Shown: piece after piece, positions 44,194-54,032 of the stretch | How positions within the stretch are numbered: the first letter of the stretch is position 1 | How the letters are laid out: every line of letters starts with the position of its first letter | Assembly (NCBI RefSeq): GCF_030271165.1 | Contig: NZ_JASSZH010000021.1 | Location: 62,001-126,000 of the forward strand | Source: Psychromicrobium xiongbiense | GTDB lineage: Bacteria > Actinomycetota > Actinomycetes > Actinomycetales > Micrococcaceae | Direction: 5' to 3' | DNA: 64,000 nucleotides | Translations under genes and position numbers: made by a program | The notes under the pieces: model-generated | What the model was told of the DNA's origin: nothing | What the model saw: only the letters and a program-made list of their open reading frames with translations | Database searches by the model: none

Positions 44194-46002
44194 TCAGACC
44201 AGAGTGGCGCGTAGCGCGAGCACCCGCTCCACCACATCCGCCACCGGCACATTGGAGGCCTCGCCGCTGCGACGGTCCTTAAGCTCGATGACGCCATCGG
44301 CCAGACCGCGACCCACGGCCAGGACGATCGGCACGCCGATCAGCTCGGCATCACCGAACTTCACCCCGGGCGAGACCTTGGGGCGGTCATCGAAGAGCAC
44401 TTCCACACCAGCCGACTCAAGGTCCACAGCGATCTGCTCGGCGGCGGCAAACACGGCGTCATCGCGCCCCACGGCCACCAGATGAACATGCGCCGGGGCC
44501 ACGGCGAGCGGCCAGATGAGACCCTTCTCGTCGTTATTGCCCTCGGCGATCGCTGCCACGGAACGCGTGACGCCGATGCCGTAGGAGCCCATGGTGACGA
44601 CGACCTGCTTGCCGTTCTGGTCCAGAACCTTAAGATCCAAGGCCTCCGCAAACTTGCGTCCCAGCTGGAAGACGTGGCCCATTTCAATGCCGCGTGCAAT
44701 TTCCAGGGCGCCGCTGCCGTCCGGGGCCTCATCACCATCGCGGACTTCCACCGCTTCGATCACCCCGTCCCAGCCGAAGTCGCGACCGGCCACCAGGCCG
44801 AAGACATGCTTCCCGGGCAGGTTGGCGCCGGTGATCCAGCGGGTTCCAGCCACCACCCGGGGGTCCACCAGGTAGACCAGTCCGGTGCTCGCCTCGGCAC
44901 CGAGCACGGCGGCATCGAGCGTAAGTCCGGGGCCGATGTACCCCTTGACCAGCAGCGGGTGCTTCTTCAGGTCCTCTTCATTGGCGGCCTCAACGCCCAC
45001 TTCGCCGCCCACGCCCAGGTGGGACCCGATATTCGCTTCGATGCGCTTGAGATCGACGCCGCGATCTCCGGGAACACCAATCACCACGATCTGGCGCTCA
45101 CCGGTGGGCAGGCTGATGGCAAGCACCACATTCTTGAGCGTGTCCGCTGCCGTCCAGGCCGTGCCATCGGCCCGGGGTGCCAGCTCATTGGCGGCGCTGA
45201 CCAGCGTGTCGATGGTCGGCGTATCCGGGGTGTCCCGGACCTCGGCCGCAGCGAAATCGGTGAAGTCGATGGCTTCGGGAACGACCGTGGAGACCGCTTC
45301 GACATTGGCCGCATAGCCACCGGCCGAGCGGACGAAGGTGTCCTCACCCACCGGGGTGGGGTGCAGGAATTCCTCGCTCTTGGAGCCACCCATGGCACCG
45401 GAGGTAGCCTTGACCGCCACCACCTCAAGTCCCAGTCGGGCGAAAATCCGGAAGTACGCAGCACGGTGGGCCGCATAGCTCGCGTCCAGGCCGGCGTCGT
45501 CGATGTCGAAGGAGTAGGAGTCCTTCATGATGAACTCCCGCCCACGCATCAGACCTGCCCGCGGACGGGCTTCATCGCGGTACTTGGTCTGGATCTGGTA
45601 GAGGCTCACCGGCAGGTCCTTATACGAGGAGTACAGGTCCTTGACCAGCAGGGTGAACATTTCCTCATGGGTCGGAGCCAGGAGGTAGTCGTTGTCCTTG
45701 CGGTCCTTGAGCCGGAAGATTCCGTCACCGTATTCGGTCCACCGGTTGGTCGCCTCATAAGGCTCGCGGGGCAGTAGCGCGGGGAAATGCACTTCCTGAG
45801 CGCCGATCGACGCCATCTCCTCCCGCACAATGGCCTCCACCTTGCCCAGCACCTTCAGTCCCAGGGGCAGCCAGGTGTAGATGCCAGGAGCCGCGCGACG
45901 AATGTACCCGGCCCGGATCAGCAGCCTGTGGCTGGCAATTTCCGCATCCGCGGGATCCTCGCGCAAGGTTCGCACAAAGAGAGTAGACAGGCGAAGAACC
46001 AC
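44194..46002 (-). CDS. proS: Prolyl-tRNA synthetase
   Basis: A 602-residue class II synthetase with the bacterial-type insertion (editing) domain. The N-terminal [17 protein letters not shown], motif 2 region [17 protein letters not shown] and the C-terminal anticodon domain are complete. It charges tRNA-Pro and hydrolyses Ala-tRNA-Pro. It is divergent from the ABC exporter genes. Confidence 0.97.
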   Translation of the reverse strand: MVLRLSTLFVRTLREDPADAEIASHRLLIRAGYIRRAAPGIYTWLPLGLKVLGKVEAIVREEMASIGAQEVHFPALLPREPYEATNRWTEYGDGIFRLKDRKDNDYLLAPTHEEMFTLLVKDLYSSYKDLPVSLYQIQTKYRDEARPRAGLMRGREFIMKDSYSFDIDDAGLDASYAAHRAAYFRIFARLGLEVVAVKATSGAMGGSKSEEFLHPTPVGEDTFVRSAGGYAANVEAVSTVVPEAIDFTDFAAAEVRDTPDTPTIDTLVSAANELAPRADGTAWTAADTLKNVVLAISLPTGERQIVVIGVPGDRGVDLKRIEANIGSHLGVGGEVGVEAANEEDLKKHPLLVKGYIGPGLTLDAAVLGAEASTGLVYLVDPRVVAGTRWITGANLPGKHVFGLVAGRDFGWDGVIEAVEVRDGDEAPDGSGALEIARGIEMGHVFQLGRKFAEALDLKVLDQNGKQVVVTMGSYGIGVTRSVAAIAEGNNDEKGLIWPLAVAPAHVHLVAVGRDDAVFAAAEQIAVDLESAGVEVLFDDRPKVSPGVKFGDAELIGVPIVLAVGRGLADGVIELKDRRSGEASNVPVADVVERVLALRATLV

Positions 46003-46109
46003 GGGAGCGGCTCCCTTCCGGAATCAGAGGTGGCCCCGCGAGGCGAGGCTGGAAAAGTCTCCTCTAATCTACCCGGCTTCTGCAGCCCTGCCATGCCAGC
46101 TCCGGCGAT

Positions 46110-46129
46110 CTGTCCCGGAGTCTGGACAG
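46110..46129. promoter_or_regulatory. Candidate TetR operator
   Basis: CTGTCC and GGACAG form a perfect inverted repeat with an eight-base spacer, in the 182-base divergent region between proS and the ABC transporter operon. The third gene of that operon encodes a TetR regulator, which often binds such a site in front of its own operon. Binding is inferred from position only. Confidence 0.35.
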
Positions 46130-46184
46130 GTGCAAGAGTCAGTTCTACGCTGAATTCATCACCTGTTGAATTAAGGAGGCCCCG

Positions 46185-47003
46185 ATGTCCCATCTGATGG
46201 CGGTCGAGGCTGAGCCTGCCGTGCTGGTCAGCGAGCTGAGCATCCGGCATGGAAAGGCAGAGATCCTCAAGCAGCTGGACTTCAGCCTCAGCTACGGCAG
46301 CATTACCGGGTTACTCGGCCCCTCGGGCTCAGGAAAAACCACCCTGCTCCGTGCTGTGGTGGGCGTCCAGAGGATCAGCAGCGGGCAGATCAGCGTTCTG
46401 GGCCACCCTGCGGGCGCCCCGGAACTACGACACACTCTGGGCTACGTGACCCAGGCACCGAGCATCTACCGCGACCTCTCGGTGCTGGAGAACGTCCGGT
46501 ACTTCACCAGGCTGTACGGCCGGTCCCGCGCTGCGGCGCTGGAGGCCATCGCCGACGTCGGCCTGAGCGCACTGGCGCAGCGCAAGGCCAGCGATCTCTC
46601 CGGTGGCGAATTCAACCGGGTCTCCCTGGCCTGCGCACTGGCGGCCGACCCGCAACTGCTCGTCCTGGATGAGCCCACGGTGGGGCTGGACCCGGTGCTG
46701 CGTGCCGATCTATGGCAGAGGTTCGCCGCAATGGCAGCCGCCGGACGCACCCTGCTGGTCTCCAGTCATGTTATGGAGGAAGCCAGCCATTGTGATGCGT
46801 TGCTGTTATTGCGTGAAGGCCGCCTGCTGGCTCAGTTGACACCCGCTCAACTGCGACGTCGCGGGACGTCTGAGGATCTGGAACTGGCGTTCCTTCAGCT
46901 GATCCTCGCGGCAGGCTCGGATCGTGCAGACTCGGGAGGTACTGCCTCCGCTCGGGCAGCTCATGCGGCGGTGCCCACCACGGACCAGGAGGCAGGGTCG
47001 TGA
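46185..47003 (+). CDS. ABC transporter ATP-binding protein
   Basis: A 272-residue ATPase. Walker A GPSGSGKTT is at 45-53, signature LSGGE near 139 and Walker B LLVLDEPT near 158-165. It resembles the DrrA/NatA group that drives export with an ABC-2 permease. A strong AAGGAGG site precedes the ATG. The stop overlaps the permease start (GTGA). Probably exports a drug or lipid. Confidence 0.93.
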   Translation: MSHLMAVEAEPAVLVSELSIRHGKAEILKQLDFSLSYGSITGLLGPSGSGKTTLLRAVVGVQRISSGQISVLGHPAGAPELRHTLGYVTQAPSIYRDLSVLENVRYFTRLYGRSRAAALEAIADVGLSALAQRKASDLSGGEFNRVSLACALAADPQLLVLDEPTVGLDPVLRADLWQRFAAMAAAGRTLLVSSHVMEEASHCDALLLLREGRLLAQLTPAQLRRRGTSEDLELAFLQLILAAGSDRADSGGTASARAAHAAVPTTDQEAGS

Positions 47004-47755
47004 ATCTGTCGATGACGTGGGCCACCACGGTGCGCGTGCTGAGTCAGCTGCGTCGGGATCCGCGCAGCATCGCCCTGATCCTGGTGGTCCCTGCCCTGCT
47101 GTTGACCGCGATCTACTTCCTGTTCGAGAACGAGAAGTTGCCGCCCGGCGTGGGCCGGAGTTTTGACCGCATCGGCCTGGTCATGCTGGCGGTCTTCCCT
47201 TTCGTGGTGATGTTTCTGGTCACCTCGGTCACCATGCTCCGCGAACGTACCTCGGGCACCCTGGAACGGTTGTTGACCACGCCAATCCACAAGGCTGATC
47301 TGGTGATCGGCTACGCACTGGCGTTCTCCGTGATGGCAGCCGCGCAGACGCTCGTCGCGACCGGCATCGCATACTGGTGTTTCGCCCTGAACATTAAGGG
47401 GCCTGCCTGGCTGGTGATGCTGGTGGCCGTTCTTGGCGCCGTCCTCGGTGTTGCGCTGGGCCTGCTCTGTTCCGCCTTTGCCCGCACGGAGTTCCAGGCC
47501 GTCCAGTTCATGCCCGTGGTGGTGATCCCTCAGCTTCTGCTCTGCGGGCTCTTCGTCGCACGGGACCAGATGAATGACTTTCTGCAGGCAGCGGCCCGGT
47601 TCATGCCACTGAGCTACTCGGTGGAGGCACTCGGTGAACTCGGTAGACACGCGGAGGCCACGGATCTGCTCTGGGGAGATGTGATCGTGCTGGCCACCGT
47701 CGTGCTGGGTCTGCTGGTTCTGGCCGCGCTGACCTTGCGGCGCAAAACCGCATGA
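47000..47755 (+). CDS. ABC-2 type transporter permease
   Basis: A 251-residue permease with six membrane helices and the ABC-2 signature region (LRERTSGTLERLLTTP, then FMPLSYSVEAL). It starts at GTG overlapping the ATPase stop, and its stop overlaps the TetR gene start (ATGA). DrrB-like; it forms the channel of the exporter. Confidence 0.92.
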   Translation: MNLSMTWATTVRVLSQLRRDPRSIALILVVPALLLTAIYFLFENEKLPPGVGRSFDRIGLVMLAVFPFVVMFLVTSVTMLRERTSGTLERLLTTPIHKADLVIGYALAFSVMAAAQTLVATGIAYWCFALNIKGPAWLVMLVAVLGAVLGVALGLLCSAFARTEFQAVQFMPVVVIPQLLLCGLFVARDQMNDFLQAAARFMPLSYSVEALGELGRHAEATDLLWGDVIVLATVVLGLLVLAALTLRRKTA

Positions 47756-48408
47756 CGGGCACCCCCGCCCAGGCGACAGGATCCCGGGGCGCAATGCAAG
47801 GGGCTGTAGGCCCGGAGGGCCTGCGGAGGCGCGGACGGCGTGGAGGCAGCTCAGATACCCGGGAGCTGATTCTCTCCTGTGCCCGGGAGCTCTTCGCGGA
47901 AGCTGGGTTCGACAGCGTCAGCATGCGTCAGATAGCCCGCCAGGCAGGTGTGGATCCCGCGCTGGTCCACCACTACTTCGATTCCAAGGAGGATCTGTTC
48001 ACGGCCTGCGTGGCGCTCCCTGCAGACCCGGCCACGGTCCTGGCGGAGGTGGCCAGTCAAAGTCCGGATCAGCGGGCCGAGGCCCTCCTTCGCACGGTCC
48101 TGGGCCTCTGGGAATCACAGGCCCGGCCGGCCCTTCTGGCTCTGGTGAAAGCCGCCGTGAGTTCACCGGCACGCGCAGCCCTGTTGAGTCAGGCTCTGAC
48201 CCGGCTACTGATGCCGGTGCTGATTCAGGGACTGGAGGGCTCACCGGAACAGCGCCGGATGCGCGGCAGCCTGGTAGTGAGCCAGGTGATCGGATTGCTG
48301 ATGGCACGGCATGTGCTCCGGGTGGAGCCGTTGGCCTCAGCGACCATGGATGAGTTAGTGGAGTGGGTGGCACCGACCATCCAGCGATATCTGACCGGTG
48401 AGTTGTGA
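47752..48408 (+). CDS. TetR-family transcriptional regulator
   Basis: A 218-residue regulator with an N-terminal TetR helix-turn-helix at about 35-80 (SMRQIARQAGVDPALVHHYFDSKEDLF region). The ligand domain is helical with the TetR_C pattern of drug-responsive regulators. It is the last gene of the exporter operon and probably represses it until the exported compound is bound. The first 30 residues are a Gly/Arg-rich tail. Confidence 0.92.
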   Translation: MTGTPAQATGSRGAMQGAVGPEGLRRRGRRGGSSDTRELILSCARELFAEAGFDSVSMRQIARQAGVDPALVHHYFDSKEDLFTACVALPADPATVLAEVASQSPDQRAEALLRTVLGLWESQARPALLALVKAAVSSPARAALLSQALTRLLMPVLIQGLEGSPEQRRMRGSLVVSQVIGLLMARHVLRVEPLASATMDELVEWVAPTIQRYLTGEL

Positions 48409-48492
48409 CCGCGCATCCATGGGCAGTACTCCCCATAGCCCGGCATCGTCTGCTCGCTTAGGCTGGTGAGGTGACGGTCGGGAGAAACTCAG

Positions 48493-48768
48493 ATGAGTGA
48501 AAACCTACTGGGTGCCAACCTGGAGGAGTTGCGTGCACTCTCCCGCGATATGGAACACAGCGCCCAGATGCTGCGCACGGCCCGTGCCGGGCTGATCTCC
48601 ACCATCAATGGTGGGTTGCAATGGCATGGTCCCGACGCTTTTTTCTTCACCCATGCCTGGAACTCCTCACACGCGCCCACCCTTCTGCAGGCAGCAGAGA
48701 TGCTCAGTGGCACTTCCCTGGCTCTGAACCGCCAGGCGGCGGAGCAGGAGAACACCAGCTCCAGCTGA
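48493..48768 (+). CDS. WXG100-family protein
   Basis: A 91-residue helical hairpin protein with the turn QWHGPDAF (W44, G46) and no signal peptide, matching WXG100/ESAT-6-like proteins exported by type VII systems. A GGGAGA site eight bases upstream supports the start. No partner WXG100 gene, EccC-type ATPase or toxin is adjacent. It shares its fold class with the N-terminus of the calpain protein at 22.8 kb. Confidence 0.78.
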   Translation: MSENLLGANLEELRALSRDMEHSAQMLRTARAGLISTINGGLQWHGPDAFFFTHAWNSSHAPTLLQAAEMLSGTSLALNRQAAEQENTSSS

Positions 48769-48859
48769 GTCACCGGCTCCTCTATCTCAGTCCCCTGGCC
48801 GGGACTAAGCTGGCATTGCGAACATCAAACGCATCACCATGTTGTGAAGGGACAAAATC

Positions 48860-49237
48860 ATGACCGAGATCAACAATCCAGACCTGCCACCGGAGACCGC
48901 GGCTGTCGAGGAGAACGTCGGCGAGCCCGAGCTCCGGGGACGCTACGTCAAGGGAACGTACAGCAAGGCCGGTACTCTGACGGGCCGCCATTCGGAGGAC
49001 ACCGAGGGCCAGTACACCGAAGGCAACTACGGCGAGGCCGGGGAGCAGGGTAACCTGCCTGAGCCTCTGGGCACCCAAGCCGGTGAGGTAGGGCGGTACG
49101 TGAGGGGAAGCTATGGTGACGCCGGCGCTGCCCCGGCGCGCACTGCGGCAACGGAAATCGGCCAGTATGCCAAAGGCGACTATGGCACCGAGGGCACCGT
49201 CGGGCCACTCCGCGAAGCCAAGGCCGACCCCGAGTAG
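48860..49237 (+). CDS. Hypothetical protein with four 12-residue GxYxxGxYxxxG repeats
   Basis: A 125-residue acidic, soluble protein without signal peptide. Four repeats occur at about 27-38, 50-61, 78-89 and 101-112, each fitting G-[RQ]-Y-x-[KER]-G-x-Y-[SG]-x-x-G. Similar tyrosine/glycine repeats occur in small actinobacterial proteins of unknown role. The last 58 bases overlap the 3' end of the LacI gene on the other strand. The AAGG site before the ATG supports the start. Confidence 0.7.
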   Translation: MTEINNPDLPPETAAVEENVGEPELRGRYVKGTYSKAGTLTGRHSEDTEGQYTEGNYGEAGEQGNLPEPLGTQAGEVGRYVRGSYGDAGAAPARTAATEIGQYAKGDYGTEGTVGPLREAKADPE

Positions 49238-50259
49238 GTCGGTTCACAGCCGCAGGAACGACCGATGACGAGCTCAGCGGGAAAGGTCTGATTCCGGACC
49301 TGGCCCGTGCTTCCGCCGTCGATCAGCGCCGTCACCGCGGCTTCCGCCATGGCGACGATCGGCTGAGCCACCGTGGTCAGTCGTGGCCAGGCGTACTCGG
49401 CTTCCAGGGAACCATCGAACGACACGATCGCCACCTCTTCGGGAACCCGGACGCCTGCTTCATGCATGGCCCTCAGGAATCCGACAGCCTGCAGATCGGA
49501 GCTGATGTACACCGCATGCGGCGGTTGTTTCAGGGTGAGGAAGCGCTGCCCCGCCAGGTAGCCTCCCTCACGGTCGAAGTCCACCCGGAAGACCGGCCCT
49601 TCCGGAAGACCCACACCGGCCAGCGCCCAACGCCAGCCCACTTCGCGGCCGTCGAGCTCGCGCCCGGCGTTGTTGCCCATCACCAAAGCGATGTCCCGAT
49701 GCCCATGGCCACGCAGGTGGTCCACTGCGACTCGTGAGCCTTCGGCCAGCTGGACGCCCACCGAGTTGAAGCCCGAGGCTTCCACACTGTGATTCAGGAG
49801 GACGGACGGGATCCGCAGCTCTTCCAGATCGCTCAGATCCGGTTCGAAAAGGACGCTGCTGAGGAAGACACCGTCCACCCGTCGACTGGCCAGATGGTTG
49901 ATCTGCTCCCGTTCCTTTTTGACTGAGCCGCCTGAGGTGGCCACCAACAGCGCATAGCCACGCCGAGCGGCCGCCCGCTCCACGGCATGGGTCAGCGAGG
50001 CGAAGAACGGATTGGTGATCACCGGAACCACCATGCCGAGCAGTTCGGAGGACCCGAGCTTGAGCGCACGCGCCGCGGCATTGGGACGGTAGCCCAACAC
50101 CGCGACGGCATCGCGCACTTTCAGAGCCGTGGCGGGTGAGACCCGCCTGGGCCCGTCATTGATCACATAACTCACGACGGCGGTGCTCACGCCGGCCAGT
50201 CGCGCAACGTCCTTGCGCGTAACCGCAGGCCTGGCATCCGGGGTGAGAGACATGATCAT
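49180..50259 (-). CDS. LacI-family transcriptional regulator
   Basis: A 359-residue repressor. The helix-turn-helix with hinge (RKDVARLAGVSTAVVSYVIN) lies at about 15-45, followed by a periplasmic-binding-protein-like sugar domain. It follows the Gfo/Idh gene by 14 bases, so the two are likely one operon and the regulator may respond to a sugar or sugar acid processed by that enzyme. It overlaps the repeat protein gene at the 3' end. Confidence 0.92.
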   Translation of the reverse strand: MIMSLTPDARPAVTRKDVARLAGVSTAVVSYVINDGPRRVSPATALKVRDAVAVLGYRPNAAARALKLGSSELLGMVVPVITNPFFASLTHAVERAAARRGYALLVATSGGSVKKEREQINHLASRRVDGVFLSSVLFEPDLSDLEELRIPSVLLNHSVEASGFNSVGVQLAEGSRVAVDHLRGHGHRDIALVMGNNAGRELDGREVGWRWALAGVGLPEGPVFRVDFDREGGYLAGQRFLTLKQPPHAVYISSDLQAVGFLRAMHEAGVRVPEEVAIVSFDGSLEAEYAWPRLTTVAQPIVAMAEAAVTALIDGGSTGQVRNQTFPAELVIGRSCGCEPTYSGSALASRSGPTVPSVP

Positions 50260-50273
50260 ATGGTAGCCGCGCG

Positions 50274-51491
50274 TTACTGAAGCTCTGCTGGGGCATCCCC
50301 GAAATCACGGATGGGAAGCCGCTCGCCACCCCTCAGGGCTGACTGGTGAGCCACAATGCCGGGCAATGTGTAGCGGGCAGCCTGCCAGGCATTGACCGGC
50401 GGCAGGGATTGGGTGGCCACCGCTAAGGCAAAGTCGTCCACCAGGAAGTGGTGGCTGCCTTCATGGCCGCTGGGCAGCACTTTGAGTTCAGCGGGCAGCC
50501 TGGCCGCGTCGTGCACCGGAGCAAGCCCGGAGATGAAGGCATCGCGCAGCGCCGGGTCGACATCAGCCAGCGAAGGATCATCAGGATCCATGCTGGGGGC
50601 GGTCTCCAGCAGCTCAGAGACATCGGTGAAACCTTCCTTGTCCTGCCAGACGGCGGTTTCCACCAGCTGCTCAAAGCTGCCCTCGGTGCCAAAGAACCGG
50701 AAACGGCTCTCACGGAGGTGAGAGGGGTAGCCCACCCGTCGGAATTCGTTGACGCGCACGCTGCCGCCGCCAGCCATCTCAAACAGCGCCGTGGCATTGG
50801 AGAAGTCGTTATTGAACATGCTGACCTCCTGATCGAAGACGCCATCCCCGCGATCATCCCGGACACCCAGGCAGCTTACGCTCACCAGGTGCCCACCAAC
50901 TCCACCGATCACGCCACCGAGCGAGTGGGTGGGGTACAGCATGGGCGGGTAGCTCGCGGTGCTCTTCCAGTTATCGCCGCCGCTGTACTGGTAGGCGGCA
51001 TAGAAGCCCAGGTCCATATCGTGCACATAGTCACCCTCGGCATAGAAGATCCGTCCGAAGGCGCCCTCCGCCTGACGGTTGCGGGCATAGATGGTGGCGG
51101 GGTTGTAGTAGCTGGTCTCCCCCATCATGTAGGTCAGACCGGTCTCCCTGACTGCCTCGATGATCGCGGCAATCTCCTCCTCGCTGATCGCCATCGGCAC
51201 GGCAGAGTAGACATGTTTGCCTGACCGGAGCGCCTGAACCACCAGCGGGCCATGCGTCCAGCGTTGGGTAAAGATGGCCACCGCGTCCAGATCGCTCTCC
51301 AGCATGGCTTCAAAGCTGGGATAGGTACCCGCCAGCTGCAGGCGTTCCGCCAGCGTCGCTGCACGCTCGGGAAGCACGTCGGTGACATAGACGTCAGAAA
51401 TATAGGGGTGTGCGGCGAACAGCTTGGCGAACTGGCCGGAGAACTGGCCAGCGCCGACGATGCCCAAGGAGAAAGGTGTGATCTCAGTCAT
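50274..51491 (-). CDS. Gfo/Idh/MocA-family oxidoreductase
   Basis: A 405-residue NAD(P)-dependent oxidoreductase with the N-terminal Rossmann motif GIVGAGQFSG and a C-terminal substrate domain. The family oxidises sugars, inositol or related polyols. The ATG at 51491 is preferred over 51527. It is coupled to a LacI regulator; no transporter is next to it, so its substrate cannot be named. Confidence 0.88.
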   Translation of the reverse strand: MTEITPFSLGIVGAGQFSGQFAKLFAAHPYISDVYVTDVLPERAATLAERLQLAGTYPSFEAMLESDLDAVAIFTQRWTHGPLVVQALRSGKHVYSAVPMAISEEEIAAIIEAVRETGLTYMMGETSYYNPATIYARNRQAEGAFGRIFYAEGDYVHDMDLGFYAAYQYSGGDNWKSTASYPPMLYPTHSLGGVIGGVGGHLVSVSCLGVRDDRGDGVFDQEVSMFNNDFSNATALFEMAGGGSVRVNEFRRVGYPSHLRESRFRFFGTEGSFEQLVETAVWQDKEGFTDVSELLETAPSMDPDDPSLADVDPALRDAFISGLAPVHDAARLPAELKVLPSGHEGSHHFLVDDFALAVATQSLPPVNAWQAARYTLPGIVAHQSALRGGERLPIRDFGDAPAELQ

Positions 51492-51599
51492 GTCGGATAG
51501 TCTTGCAACAAGATCTACTCGTGTCAACGACTTTTCGCCAACTCACGCTCTTTCATTTATTCTGAGCAAACCATCAAGAGTTACCCGTGTAGATTTTCC

Positions 51600-51613
51600 A
51601 GTCAGATCTGACT
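51600..51613. promoter_or_regulatory. 14-base perfect palindrome upstream of the Gfo/Idh-LacI operon
   Basis: AGTCAGATCTGACT lies in the 132-base spacer between the GNAT stop and the Gfo/Idh start. It could be an operator for the LacI protein (although the usual CG centre is replaced by AT) or part of a GNAT terminator. A TTGACA hexamer on the minus strand lies between it and the Gfo/Idh start. Confidence 0.3.
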
Positions 51614-51623
51614 CGCTGATCAC

Positions 51624-52535
51624 TCAGAACAACACCGTGGCAAAAGTTCCTACCTGCTCAAAACCCACAGTCTCATAGGTGGCGCGGGCCCGGACGTTGT
51701 AGTCATTGACGTAGAGGCTCACCACGGGAGCCAGTCGCTGAGCCAGAACCACCACGGCAGCCATGTACCCGGCACTCAGCCCCTTCCCTCGATCCGCCGG
51801 ACGGATCCAGACACCCTGAATCTGGCTGACCGCACGGGAAAGCACTCCAATATCCGCTTTGAATATCACTTCACCCCGGTCATCACAGTGGCTGAGCGAA
51901 TGCTCGCGGCGAATGAGTTCTTCGACCCGCCGTCGGTAGAAAGCTTCCCCGCCCACCAAGGGTGAGTAGCCCACTTCCTCTTCGAACATGGCGACGGCAG
52001 CGGGAAGGATGCGGTCAAAATTGCTGAGCCGGCTCGGAGTGACCCACGGGGAAGGCTCAATGCGCGGCGGCCCACTGAGCGCCAGGAGTGGCTGGCAGGC
52101 CCTGACTTCCCGGGCACGGAACCCGTGACTACCAAGCGCCTGATAGAGCGGGAGAACGCTTCGGGCTTCGCCGTAGATGCTGGAATAGCCGCGGCCGCGC
52201 TCCAGAAGGCGTCGCGCGAAGGCGCGCGCCGCTTCCTCATCCGCTTCCAGGGGGATGACGTTTCCACCGACCCAGCAGGCGGCGAGCAGATCGCCGTCGG
52301 CGTCAAAATAGCCCCAGGTCTCCACACCGGGCAAGTCCGACAGAGCACTGCCCTGACGCTCCAGATGAGCGGCAAAGAAGACGTTAGCCACCGGATTGCG
52401 ATCCACCAACCGGACCAGGGCAGCGGTGTCCGCCTGCCCCAGCCCCCGGACCTCCCGCCCGGAGCCACGCGGTGTTCGCGAGCGGGGGCTATGAAACGCT
52501 GACCACAGGGCTTCCCTTGGTAGTGCCTTGACCAT
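51624..52535 (-). CDS. DUF4081/GNAT acetyltransferase
   Basis: A 303-residue protein with an N-terminal DUF4081 domain and a C-terminal GNAT domain ([25 protein letters not shown] near 240-265 is the acetyl-CoA site). The ispG-GNAT pair is conserved in actinobacteria. The only clear ATG is at 52535, which overlaps ispG by 47 bases; a shorter start is possible. Function is unknown. Confidence 0.85.
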   Translation of the reverse strand: MVKALPREALWSAFHSPRSRTPRGSGREVRGLGQADTAALVRLVDRNPVANVFFAAHLERQGSALSDLPGVETWGYFDADGDLLAACWVGGNVIPLEADEEAARAFARRLLERGRGYSSIYGEARSVLPLYQALGSHGFRAREVRACQPLLALSGPPRIEPSPWVTPSRLSNFDRILPAAVAMFEEEVGYSPLVGGEAFYRRRVEELIRREHSLSHCDDRGEVIFKADIGVLSRAVSQIQGVWIRPADRGKGLSAGYMAAVVVLAQRLAPVVSLYVNDYNVRARATYETVGFEQVGTFATVLF

Positions 52536-53664
52536 CCTCGCCGCCCGCTTCTTCGATCTCTTCGGCGATGCGCATCGCCTCTTCGATAAGGGTCTCCACG
52601 ATCTGACTTTCCGGAACGGTCTTGATCACTTCGCCCTTGACGAAGATCTGCCCCTTCCCATTGCCCGAGGCTACACCCAGGTCCGCCTCGCGCGCTTCGC
52701 CCGGACCATTGACGACACATCCCATGACGGCAACGCGCAACGGGATCTCCATGCCTTCCAGGCCAGCTGTGACCTGCTCCGCCAGAGTGTAAACGTCCAC
52801 CTGGGCCCGGCCACAGGAGGGGCAGGAAACGATCTCCAACTTGCGGGGACGGAGATTGAGCGACTGCAGAATCTGGATACCGACCTTGACCTCCTCCACC
52901 GGCGGCGCAGAGAGCGATACCCGGATCGTGTCCCCGATCCCCCGGGAGAGCAGGGCGCCGAAGGCCGTAGCGGATTTGATGGTGCCCTGGAAGGCTGGGC
53001 CAGCCTCGGTCACGCCCAGGTGCAGCGGCCAGTCACCACGCTCGGCCAGCAGTTCATAGGCACGCACCATGACGACCGGGTCATTGTGCTTGACCGAAAT
53101 TTTGAAGTCGTGGAAGTCGTGTTCTTCAAACAGTGAGGCTTCCCAGACGGCGCTCTCTACCAGGGCCTCCGGGGTGGCCTTGCCATACTTCTGCAAGAGG
53201 CGCGGGTCCAGTGAACCGGCGTTCACACCGATCCGGATCGAGGTGCCATGATCTTTGGCCGCCTGGGCGATTTCCTTGATCTGATCATCGAACTTACGAA
53301 TGTTTCCGGGATTCACCCGTACTGCGGCGCATCCGGCCTCAATGGCGGCAAAGACATATTTGGGCTGAAAGTGAATATCCGCAATGACCGGGATCTGCGA
53401 CTTCTTCGCGATAATCGGCAGAGCCTCGGCATCATCCGCTGAGGGGCAGGCCACGCGGACGATGTCACATCCGGTGGCGGTGAGTTCAGCGATCTGCTGC
53501 AGTGTGGCATTGATGTCCGTAGTGGGCGTGGTGGTCATCGATTGCACGCTCACTGGTGAATCGGAGCCCACGCCGACCGAACCGACCTTGATCTGCCGGG
53601 TTTTACGCCGCGGAGCGAGGACGGGCGGCGGTGCGGCGGGCATTCCAAGACTGACCGAGGTCAC
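52489..53664 (-). CDS. ispG: 4-hydroxy-3-methylbut-2-en-1-yl diphosphate synthase
   Basis: A 391-residue iron-sulfur enzyme of the methylerythritol phosphate pathway. The cluster cysteines are in SCPSCGRAQ and [10 protein letters not shown] near the C-terminus, and the N-terminal TIM barrel is complete. GTG start with AAGGAG eight bases upstream. In most actinobacteria it directly follows dxr and the RIP protease; here it is separated from them by about 3.3 kb. Confidence 0.97.
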   Translation of the reverse strand: MTSVSLGMPAAPPPVLAPRRKTRQIKVGSVGVGSDSPVSVQSMTTTPTTDINATLQQIAELTATGCDIVRVACPSADDAEALPIIAKKSQIPVIADIHFQPKYVFAAIEAGCAAVRVNPGNIRKFDDQIKEIAQAAKDHGTSIRIGVNAGSLDPRLLQKYGKATPEALVESAVWEASLFEEHDFHDFKISVKHNDPVVMVRAYELLAERGDWPLHLGVTEAGPAFQGTIKSATAFGALLSRGIGDTIRVSLSAPPVEEVKVGIQILQSLNLRPRKLEIVSCPSCGRAQVDVYTLAEQVTAGLEGMEIPLRVAVMGCVVNGPGEAREADLGVASGNGKGQIFVKGEVIKTVPESQIVETLIEEAMRIAEEIEEAGGEDGQGTTKGSPVVSVS

Positions 53665-53698
53665 TGAGGGCTCCTTATTGTTCTAAGACTCTGAAACG

Positions 53699-53730
53699 GC
53701 GCTCTGAGCACAGCGCGATGCTCAGAGCGC
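53699..53730 (-). terminator. 12-bp perfect hairpin at the YciI stop codon
   Basis: GCGCTCTGAGCA and its exact complement form a 12-base-pair stem with an eight-base loop. The stop codon of the YciI gene is inside the stem. On the minus transcript the stem is followed by a few Ts, so a terminator between YciI and ispG is likely. Confidence 0.6.
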
Positions 53731-54015
53731 GTATTCCTTGAGCAGACCCATCCCGGGGTTCCAGGGATGAATGTTCGTGGCGGTAATGCAGTGTTCGATG
53801 GCGAAGGGGTCCTGGGCCAGCAGAGCCGCGAGTGCTGCGTCATCCCCCGCCAGGAACAGCAGGAGGGCACCGCTGCCATCCGGGTAAGGACCGGAGGCCA
53901 GTACCGTGCCTGCCTCAATCAGTTCGCTCAGCCAGGCACGGTGCACCGGACGGAAGTCGTCCCGTGCTTCGACGGTTTCCGGGCTGTAGATGTATTCAAC
54001 GGCGTAGACGCTCAT
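53722..54015 (-). CDS. YciI family protein
   Basis: A 97-residue ferredoxin-like fold protein with the conserved Asp/His pattern of YciI (HRAWLSEL and DPFAIEH). These are presumed enzymes of unknown substrate. It belongs to the accessory genes between ispG and rseP. Confidence 0.85.
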   Translation of the reverse strand: MSVYAVEYIYSPETVEARDDFRPVHRAWLSELIEAGTVLASGPYPDGSGALLLFLAGDDAALAALLAQDPFAIEHCITATNIHPWNPGMGLLKEYAL

Positions 54016-54032
54016 GGAATCAGCCTACCTAC

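Noticed and set aside
46003..46184. Possible T-box or other tRNA-linked leader of proS
   Set aside because: No specifier-loop or T-box core sequence is visible, and the spacer is too short.
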